A DNA stretch of 64,000 bases, taken from contig CAZQKM010000010.1 of NCBI GenBank assembly GCA_964593925.1, positions 18,188 through 82,187 of the forward strand. Reading direction: 5' to 3'. Shown here in pieces: positions 57,417 to 64,000 of this stretch. Source of the DNA: Oleidesulfovibrio sp964593925. GTDB lineage: Bacteria; Desulfobacterota; Desulfovibrionia; Desulfovibrionales; Desulfovibrionaceae. The translations under genes were made by a program, and so were the position numbers. The notes beneath the pieces were generated by a model. The model did no database searches and was not told the DNA's origin. It saw nothing but the letters and a program-made list of their open reading frames with translations. Position 1 is the first letter of the stretch, and every line of letters starts with the position of its first letter.

Positions 57417-59873
57417 CTACTGCGGTGTGGGGGCAGACACCCCGGTCCCTTCCCGGCGCAGCATACAGTACAGCGGTGTGTACTCTCCCATGCCGACGAA
57501 GATACTTTCCGTCTTGGCTTGCAGGGCATGGGGCAACACATCGTCCACATGGTCCACAGGCACCACGGTCACTCCCTTCAAAATTTCAGCCGGCACTTCC
57601 TTGATATCTTTCTCATTCTCCCGCGGAATAATAACTTTGGTAATATGACCACGATGTGCCGCCAAAAGTTTTTCACGCAAACCGCCAATGGGCAACACCC
57701 GGCCACGCAAGGTCACTTCACCGGTCATGGCCACATTGTCATGCACCGGCACACCCAAAAGCGCCGAAACAAAAGCAGTGGCCAACGTAATGCCGGCCGA
57801 GGGTCCATCCTTGGGGGTAGCACCGGCAGGCACATGCACATGGATGTCAATCTTGCTGTGAAAATCCGGCTGCAGGCCAAACATGTCTGACCGGGAGCGC
57901 ACATACGAAAGCGCAGCCTTGGCAGATTCTGTCATAACGTCTCCCAGCTTGCCAGTGATGGAAACCTTGCCCGTGCCCGGCATGATGGCAGCTTCTACCA
58001 CCAACAGCTCGCCGCCAAGCTCTGTCCAAGCAAGCCCTGTGGACACACCTATCTGCGGCTGATTTTCTTTTTCGCCATAGCGATATTTTTTCACCCCGAG
58101 AAAAGAAGCGATATTTTGCATGGAAATGCTGACTACACGGTCCATATCAGCTTTTTCTACCAGTTGCATGGCTGTTTTACGGCAGATGGTAGCCATTTCT
58201 CGCTCAAGGTTACGCACCCCGGCCTCGCGGGTATATGAACGGATAATGCCAAGCAGGGCATTGTCCGAAAGCTTGAGATTTTCAGGTGTCAGCCCGTGCT
58301 GCTCAATTTGTTTGGGCAATAAAAAGTCACGCGCTATACGCCGTTTTTCTGTTTCCAGATACCCTGGCAAGCGGATTATTTCCATTCGGTCCTGTAACGG
58401 CAAGGGTATGGAATGCAGGCTGTTTGCCGTGGTAATAAAAAATACCTGTGAAAGATCATAGTCCAGATCAAGATAATGGTCGCCAAAGGTACTGTTTTGT
58501 TCGGGGTCAAGCACCTCAAGCAAGGCTGAAGAAGGATCACCACGAAAATCTGCGCTCAGCTTGTCGATCTCATCAAGACAAAATAGCGGGTTATTATACT
58601 TCACACGTTTCAGGGACTGCAAAATTTTACCCGGCAGCGCCCCAACATACGTACGGCGGTGGCCTCTGATTTCTGCCTCATCACGCACGCCGCCCAATGA
58701 CAATCGGACAAACTCACGCCCCGTGGCCCGGGCCACGGATTTGGCAAGCGATGTTTTTCCTACACCTGGAGGCCCCACAAGGCACAAGATGGGCCCCTTG
58801 AGGCGCTTCACCAGTTTCTGCACGGCAAGGTATTCAAGAATACGCTCTTTGGGCTTTTCCAGACCATAATGATCGCTATCGAGGATGTCGCGTGCTTCGC
58901 CAATGTCAATGCTGGTCTCTTTTAGAGTATTCCACGGCAGATCCAGAATCCAGTCCACATAGTTGCGCACCACGGTGTACTCTGCAGAAGACGGCGGCAT
59001 ATGGCGCAACTTTTTCAACTCGCGCAAGGCCTTTTCACGGGCTTCATCAGGCATATCCTTTGCCTGCAGACGTTCCTCCAGCTCTTGCATTCCCGCCTGG
59101 GGGTCGTCATCTCGCCCCATTTCCTTATGGATCGCCTTGATCTGCTCATTCAGATAATATTCGCGCTGATTGCGCTCCATCTGTTTTTTTACTCGACCCT
59201 TGATACGCTGCTCCATGGATGAAATGGCAATTTCACCTTGCAAAAGCTCAAATACAGCTTCCAGCCTGGGGCCGGGGGCACATGTTTCCAGCACGTCCTG
59301 CTTTTTGCGATAATCGACCTTGAGGTGTGGAATAATGGCATCCGCCAACTTGCCGGGCACAGTCAAAGAAAGAATTGCAGCCAAGGCTTCCTGTGGCAAT
59401 TTTTTATTATTTTTTGAGTACTCTTCCAGTGCTTCATGCGTCGCCCGCACCAGTGCGTCTGTACCAGGCTCGACTTCGGCATCTTCCACAGGTGTTATGT
59501 CCACCACAGAAAATGTCGCGTCTTCATCAGGGTCCAGCGTACTCTCCGTCCACCTGGCCCGATACAAGCCTTCAAACAGCACTTTTATGGTGCCGTCGGG
59601 CAACCGCAAAACCTGAAGTACTTTGCTGACAGTTCCCACGGGGTACATATCGTCAGGGCCGGGTTTTTCCATCTCCGACTCACGTTGCGCCACAAGAAAG
59701 ATCATTCTGTCGTAGTCGGCAATGGCACTGTCAATGGCCTGTATGGATGCCTCGCGCCCCACAAATAATGGAACAATGGAGCGCGGGAACATAACCACCT
59801 CACGCAAGGACATAAGCGGAAGTCGACTCTTTTTCGAGCTATCCGCAGAAATCTCTGTCTCAAATTCCGTCAT
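57417..59873 (-). CDS. lon: ATP-dependent protease Lon
   Basis: Lon degrades misfolded and regulatory proteins in the cytoplasm. The 818-residue protein has the N-terminal substrate-binding domain, an AAA+ module with Walker A GPPGVGKTS near residue 372, and a C-terminal protease domain whose catalytic Ser692 (PKDGPSAG) and Lys735 are 43 residues apart, as in other Lons. A GAGGAGGAG Shine-Dalgarno supports the start. It lies 138 nt after clpX on the same strand. No heat-shock operator was recognised. Confidence 0.98.
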   Translation of the reverse strand: MTEFETEISADSSKKSRLPLMSLREVVMFPRSIVPLFVGREASIQAIDSAIADYDRMIFLVAQRESEMEKPGPDDMYPVGTVSKVLQVLRLPDGTIKVLFEGLYRARWTESTLDPDEDATFSVVDITPVEDAEVEPGTDALVRATHEALEEYSKNNKKLPQEALAAILSLTVPGKLADAIIPHLKVDYRKKQDVLETCAPGPRLEAVFELLQGEIAISSMEQRIKGRVKKQMERNQREYYLNEQIKAIHKEMGRDDDPQAGMQELEERLQAKDMPDEAREKALRELKKLRHMPPSSAEYTVVRNYVDWILDLPWNTLKETSIDIGEARDILDSDHYGLEKPKERILEYLAVQKLVKRLKGPILCLVGPPGVGKTSLAKSVARATGREFVRLSLGGVRDEAEIRGHRRTYVGALPGKILQSLKRVKYNNPLFCLDEIDKLSADFRGDPSSALLEVLDPEQNSTFGDHYLDLDYDLSQVFFITTANSLHSIPLPLQDRMEIIRLPGYLETEKRRIARDFLLPKQIEQHGLTPENLKLSDNALLGIIRSYTREAGVRNLEREMATICRKTAMQLVEKADMDRVVSISMQNIASFLGVKKYRYGEKENQPQIGVSTGLAWTELGGELLVVEAAIMPGTGKVSITGKLGDVMTESAKAALSYVRSRSDMFGLQPDFHSKIDIHVHVPAGATPKDGPSAGITLATAFVSALLGVPVHDNVAMTGEVTLRGRVLPIGGLREKLLAAHRGHITKVIIPRENEKDIKEVPAEILKGVTVVPVDHVDDVLPHALQAKTESIFVGMGEYTPLYCMLRREGTGVSAPTPQ

Positions 59874-60011
59874 TCACTCCTCCTCAAGACAGGCAACACC
59901 CGGCAAGATAAAAAGGACGCCAGATAAAAAACTAACGCCCTAATGGAAATTGTCAATTTTTCGTTGCCTGCCTTTCTCAAAAAGACAGATCACAGCGCTG
60001 CCATACGCAGG

Positions 60012-61259
60012 TCAACTGCCTGTCTTGGCATCCGTCCGGTATAACCAGATGGGCTCTTTGCCTTCCTTGATGACAGCAGTATTGATAACACACTCTTTTA
60101 CACCCGACATAGAAGGCAGGTTAAACATGATATCAAGCATGGCGGTCTCCAGCACGTTGCGCAGACCACGCGCCCCTGTTTTGCGCTCAATGGCTTTGCG
60201 GGCCACCAGACGCAGGGCATTGGCAGTAAATCGCAACGACACATCATCAAGCTCAAACAACTTCTGATATTGACGCACAAGAGCATTTTTCGGCTCTTGC
60301 AAAATACGTACAAGATCCTCTTCACTCAGTTCGTCCACATGGGTTATCACAGGGATACGCCCAATAAATTCAGGAATAAGGCCAAACCTGACCAGGTCAT
60401 TGGGATGCACGTTGCTTAACAGATCAGAAAAAGATGCGTCTTTCTGGGCAACTTTGGCTTCAAACCCCATGGCACCGCCATGCACACGTTGCTCAATAAC
60501 CTTGTCCAGCCCTACAAACGCGCCCCCCATAATAAACAGGATATTAGAGGTATCAAGGCGGATAAACTCTTGCTGCGGGTGCTTGCGCCCCCCCTTGGGA
60601 GGAATATTGGCCTCGGTGCCTTCAATAATTTTCAAAAGCGCCTGTTGTACACCCTCGCCGGAAACATCTCTGGTAATGGATGCCCCTTCGCTTTTACGGG
60701 CCACTTTGTCAATTTCATCAATATAGATGATACCCCTGGAAGCCGCCTGAATGTCATAATCGGCATTCTGCAGCAATTGCACCAGGATATTTTCTACATC
60801 TTCACCCACATAGCCGGCTTCTGTCAGCGTGGTGGCATCAGCAATGGCAAAGGGTACGTCCAATATGCGGGCAAGGGTCTTGGCCAGCAAGGTCTTGCCG
60901 CTACCTGATGACCCGATCAGCAGGATATTGCTTTTTTCAAGCTCTACATCCCCTACCTGGGAATCTGCCAGAAAAACCCGCTTGTAGTGGTTATGTACAG
61001 CAACGGATAAAATCTTTTTTGCCTCATGCTGCCCGATGACATACTCATCAAGACGCGCCTTGATCTCGGCAGGGGTCAGAAGCTTGCCGGAGCTTTGCAC
61101 CTCTTGCAGGCTTTCGCGCATGACAATTTCATTGCAGAGCACAATGCAGTCATTACAAATATGCACATCAGGGCCGGCGACGAGCTGTTTTACCTCGTCC
61201 TGGCCTCTCTGACAAAACGCACATACCACCTGAGACGGATTTTCATGGATTTTGTCCAT
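60012..61259 (-). CDS. clpX: ATP-dependent Clp protease ATP-binding subunit ClpX
   Basis: ClpX unfolds substrates and feeds them to ClpP. The 415-residue protein has an N-terminal zinc-binding domain (Cys13, Cys16, Cys35, Cys38), Walker A GSSGSGKTLLAKTLA, and the ISNILFIMGGAFVGLDKVIEQR-like region with an intact IGF-type loop position. Its start overlaps the clpP stop by one base (TAATG), so both are made together. Confidence 0.98.
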   Translation of the reverse strand: MDKIHENPSQVVCAFCQRGQDEVKQLVAGPDVHICNDCIVLCNEIVMRESLQEVQSSGKLLTPAEIKARLDEYVIGQHEAKKILSVAVHNHYKRVFLADSQVGDVELEKSNILLIGSSGSGKTLLAKTLARILDVPFAIADATTLTEAGYVGEDVENILVQLLQNADYDIQAASRGIIYIDEIDKVARKSEGASITRDVSGEGVQQALLKIIEGTEANIPPKGGRKHPQQEFIRLDTSNILFIMGGAFVGLDKVIEQRVHGGAMGFEAKVAQKDASFSDLLSNVHPNDLVRFGLIPEFIGRIPVITHVDELSEEDLVRILQEPKNALVRQYQKLFELDDVSLRFTANALRLVARKAIERKTGARGLRNVLETAMLDIMFNLPSMSGVKECVINTAVIKEGKEPIWLYRTDAKTGS

Positions 61260-61873
61260 TAGTCCTTCCTGTTGCCTTCAGCATTCACAACCTCGTTACG
61301 CGAGGTAAGAATACGGTCAATGATACCAAACTTTCTGGCATCTTCCGGAGCCATAAAATGGTCACGGTCAGTGTGTCCGACAATCTTCTTCAAGGGCTGT
61401 CCCGTGTGCCGCGCCAATATATCATTCAGACACTCTTTCATACGCAAAATTTCCCTGGCCTGAATATCAATGTCCGTCGCCTGCCCACGGGCTCCCCCTG
61501 CGGGCTGGTGGATCATTATCCTGCTGTTGGGCAAGGCATAACGCATACCGGGCTCTCCGGCAGCCAGCAACAATGCTCCCATGCTTGCGGCCTGCCCCAT
61601 GCACAGGGTAGCCACAGGCGACGAGACATACTGCATCGTATCATAAATGGCGAGCCCTGCCGTTACCTCACCACCAGGCGAATTGATATACAGGTAAATT
61701 TCCTTTTCAGGATTTTCCGACTCCAAAAACAGCAGTTGGGCGCAGATAAGCGAGGCAACATCATCATTCACGGGTGAGCTCAATAAAATAATGCGGTCTT
61801 TCAGCAGCCTGGAATAGATATCATACGCACGCTCAGCGCGTCCGCTGGACTCAATGACCATTGGGATAGGCAT
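61259..61873 (-). CDS. clpP: ATP-dependent Clp protease proteolytic subunit ClpP
   Basis: ClpP forms the barrel-shaped serine protease. The 204-residue protein has the triad Ser97 (GQAASMGA), His122 (MIHQP) and Asp171 (HTDRDHFM). The N-terminal MPIPMVIESSGRAERAYDIYSRLLKDR is typical. GAGGAG lies about 10 nt before the ATG. It lies 283 nt downstream of tig, in a stretch with no gene of its own. Confidence 0.98.
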   Translation of the reverse strand: MPIPMVIESSGRAERAYDIYSRLLKDRIILLSSPVNDDVASLICAQLLFLESENPEKEIYLYINSPGGEVTAGLAIYDTMQYVSSPVATLCMGQAASMGALLLAAGEPGMRYALPNSRIMIHQPAGGARGQATDIDIQAREILRMKECLNDILARHTGQPLKKIVGHTDRDHFMAPEDARKFGIIDRILTSRNEVVNAEGNRKD

Positions 61874-62156
61874 GGATGGTACTCCTCAAAAAATACATGC
61901 AATGCGGCCTGAACAAACAGCGCTGTCCGCCGGACACACACGGGCGGCGTCCACAAAAAATAAAAACCCGGCAAAGCCTTGCCCTACGGCCCCCGGCATC
62001 ATAAACGCATCTTGGCAGCGGGCATGGTGTTGTCTCACACTCTGAGCCGCCCTGACACGCAAAAAGCACTCCATATTGCTCAGTGCCAACACCAAAACCA
62101 CAGGGGGAATACACGCGGCCTTCCCCCTGTGGATATGTTCCACAAGCAGACGCGCG

Positions 62157-63476
62157 CTAGCTGGCAGGGGTCTCTGCCACCTTGTCAGCGGGCACTTCTT
62201 TAATGGCCGCCTTTTCGTAAATGGCTTCCATGGCCTTATCGGCCAGCATCCGATCACGCAGATTAAATATCATGTTGGTACGGCTGTAGTGCTCTTTCAC
62301 GCTCTGAAAGTCCTGCCCGCTACGCATGGCAATCTGTTGCAATTGGCCATCTACTTCCTGCTCCGTCACCGCCAGCCCTTCTTTTTGGGCAACCTGCACC
62401 AACAATATTTGAGTGCGGGCGATATGCTCTGCTTCAGAACGCACATCCTCGCGCAACTCTTCAGGTGACTTGCCCAGAGAGTCAAAGTTTTTTCCCTGAC
62501 GCTCCAAGCGTTCTTTTCTATCTGCCAGCAATGTGCCCATGTAAAGTTCCAACATGGAGTCAGGAACGGGAAACTCCACCCCTGCAAGCAGCTTGTCAAC
62601 CATACCCTTTTGCGCCTGGGCCTTGCAAAGCTGAGTACGGCTTTCAAGATAAGACTGTTCAACGGTCTCACGCATTTTGTCAAACGACTCAAAACCACCG
62701 GCTTTTTTGGCAAGATCGTCATCCAGCTCCGGCAGGCGACGCTCCTTTACAGCATGGACAGTCAGCTTCATGGTAACACTTTTGCCCGCAAATTCTGCAT
62801 TGATGAAATCATTGGGAAAAGCCACAGTCCCTTCGAGCGGCTCACCAGGCAGCGCCTTTTTCACCAGCTCTTCAAAGTCGGGTAATGCCTGGTTGTTACC
62901 AAGGCTCAGCTCAAAATTGTCGGCAGCCACCCCCCGCAAGGGCTCGCCTGCCTCGTCATAGGCCGCAAAATCAAGCACCGCGATTTCGCCGTCTTTGGCA
63001 GAACGGTGTTCGGCAACAGGTACCGCTTCGGCAAGGTTGGTACGAATGCGTTCAAGTACCTCTGCCACTTCTTTTTCGTCAATTTCGGGTTTTTCCTGCT
63101 CTACTTCCAGGCCTTCATATGCGGGCAGATCAAAGGCCGGCATGACCTCAAATGATATGGAATACACAAAGCTTTTGTCGCGCTCCAGCTGTCCGCCGTC
63201 AAAATCAATGCGTGAGGCTGGCTGGCAGTCCAAGCCCCCTACTATTTCATTGATATGCACGTTCACCAGGTCCTGGGTAGCCTCATTGTACACTTCTTTA
63301 CGAAAGCGTCCTTCAATGACACTGGCAGGCACCTTGCCCTTGCGAAATCCGGCAATATTCACACTACTACGATATACGGCAATGGTCGCAGCCAAGGCAG
63401 CATTTACCTCCTCAACAGGAACCGTGACAGTAATTTTCTTTTTTACCGGCGACAGATCTTCAACAGTATATTCCAT
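62157..63476 (-). CDS. tig: Trigger factor
   Basis: Trigger factor is the ribosome-bound chaperone and prolyl isomerase that meets nascent chains at L23. The 439-residue protein has the ribosome-binding motif region GFRKGKVP near residue 45, the FKBP-like domain around residues 160-240 and the long helical C-terminal arms. The Shine-Dalgarno AAGGAG lies 8 nt before the ATG. It leads the tig-clpP-clpX-lon block. Confidence 0.97.
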   Translation of the reverse strand: MEYTVEDLSPVKKKITVTVPVEEVNAALAATIAVYRSSVNIAGFRKGKVPASVIEGRFRKEVYNEATQDLVNVHINEIVGGLDCQPASRIDFDGGQLERDKSFVYSISFEVMPAFDLPAYEGLEVEQEKPEIDEKEVAEVLERIRTNLAEAVPVAEHRSAKDGEIAVLDFAAYDEAGEPLRGVAADNFELSLGNNQALPDFEELVKKALPGEPLEGTVAFPNDFINAEFAGKSVTMKLTVHAVKERRLPELDDDLAKKAGGFESFDKMRETVEQSYLESRTQLCKAQAQKGMVDKLLAGVEFPVPDSMLELYMGTLLADRKERLERQGKNFDSLGKSPEELREDVRSEAEHIARTQILLVQVAQKEGLAVTEQEVDGQLQQIAMRSGQDFQSVKEHYSRTNMIFNLRDRMLADKAMEAIYEKAAIKEVPADKVAETPAS

Positions 63477-63826
63477 GGACTTTACTCCTTAAACGCGCCA
63501 CTGGCGCCTGGTCATGTCAGAGTCTTTCCCTCTTTCCGGGTCCACGCCGCGACAACACGGCTTGCAGCCCCCAGACAGGCATTTCGCGCATAGTGCGCTC
63601 CTGTATTCAAGCCTGTCAGTTCCGGACGCCTGCCCCATCTTCGCAAGACACGTCATTATACGATGCAAAGCGGTTTTGCTACGCGGATTTTTCTGCTGAG
63701 TCAATCCCCGCCCCGCAAGGAGCAGAGCATACCCTGCCCAAATGCGGATATCGCCCCAAAAGCGGTTGCAAAAATATGTGGCAAGTTTACTGATTCTTCG
63801 AATACTCCCCCTGAGAACTTCTTTTT
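63477..63826. promoter_or_regulatory. Upstream region of tig
   Basis: No gene is supported here. On the minus strand a consensus TATAAT box at 63655-63660 could be the tig -10 element, giving a leader of about 170 nt; the matching -35 is poor. Near the tig start a GGCGCCAGTGGCGC-type repeat can form a small hairpin. Confidence 0.35.
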
Positions 63827-64000
63827 TCAAACCCTATTGCCAAATATCTCAGGCATGCTATTGAATATTGATAGTATGCGATAGACAGGCAGGACAAAAT
63901 CTGACCATAGTGATGGCACCTGGTCCAAGCCACGCCGGTTGTCTGCTTTTTCCAGCCACAAACGCTCGCTCACAGGGGCATTGGTGCATCTTTTAGGGGG
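63827..64000 (-). CDS. Possible 3' end of an unknown gene running off the right edge
   Basis: From position 64000 a minus-strand frame is open for 57 codons to a TGA at 63827-63829. Its product looks protein-like (SERLWLEKADNRRGLDQVP, SDFVLPVYRILSIFN). No family was recognised. The start lies outside the window. It would be the gene upstream of tig. Confidence 0.4.
   Translation of the reverse strand, partial: PPKRCTNAPVSERLWLEKADNRRGLDQVPSLWSDFVLPVYRILSIFNSMPEIFGNRV

Noticed and set aside
63489..63830. 113-codon minus-strand frame before tig
   Set aside because: It would fill the tig leader and contains a candidate -10 box; the product is Arg/Cys-rich and unlike known proteins.

Overview
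The window looks like a chromosomal segment of a sulfate-reducing deltaproteobacterium of the Desulfovibrionaceae (Desulfovibrio in the broad sense). The basis is gene content and order: ATP sulfurylase (sat) and the complete dsrMKJOP membrane complex lie beside the str and S10-spc-alpha ribosomal clusters, the [FeFe]-hydrogenase maturation genes hydG-hydE-hydF are present, and a tig-clpP-clpX-lon block sits next to FlgO-domain genes. From memory this arrangement matches Desulfovibrio; no search was possible. The species is not determined. Several 0.6-0.7 kb stretches without convincing genes and two heavily decayed transposase genes suggest ongoing genome erosion, as in host-associated lineages, but this is inference.

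Layout. 1-2160: kdsA (cut by the left edge) and pyrG, minus strand. 2402-4260: a PurQ-type glutaminase and two unknown small genes, plus strand. 4338-6533: rsfS-gpmI-zinc ribbon protein, minus strand. 7263-8857: MATE exporter plus a coupled small gene. 9507-12521: a large membrane TPR protein carrying a CCHC zinc knuckle, divergent from a short MoaE-like gene. 13226-13678: secreted nuclease. 13800-15960: decayed IS481-like and IS256-like transposases.

16318-30618 is one long minus-strand ribosomal cluster: rpsJ, rplC, D, W, B, rpsS, rplV, rpsC, rplP, rpmC, rpsQ, rplN, X, E, rpsN, rpsH, rplF, R, rpsE, rpmD, rplO, secY, map, rpmJ, rpsM, K, D, rpoA, rplQ. A terminator closes it. 31341-34298 is the str operon (rpsL-rpsG-fusA) with its own terminator and no tuf. 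infA is absent from its common place between map and rpmJ.

34958-43904 (plus) holds the dissimilatory sulfate-reduction genes: sat, then an RsbRD-domain gene and dsrMKJOP. Between them lie a minus-strand metallopeptidase gene and a VKOR-thioredoxin fusion. Sat activates sulfate to APS, and DsrMKJOP passes electrons between the membrane quinone/periplasmic pools and the cytoplasmic DsrC/sulfite reductase system.

44040-55088 (minus) runs, in transcription order, NUDIX hydrolase, glgA, glgB, a gap with a decayed reading frame, pdxA, a hydantoinase/oxoprolinase-like gene, hydG, hydE, hydF. 55432-57194 (plus) encodes two secreted FlgO-domain proteins flanking a small lipoprotein. 57417-63476 (minus) is trigger factor, ClpP, ClpX and Lon: a nascent-chain chaperone with the main cytoplasmic proteases. 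A possible gene end lies at the right edge. No rRNA gene, intact tRNA gene or CRISPR array was seen.
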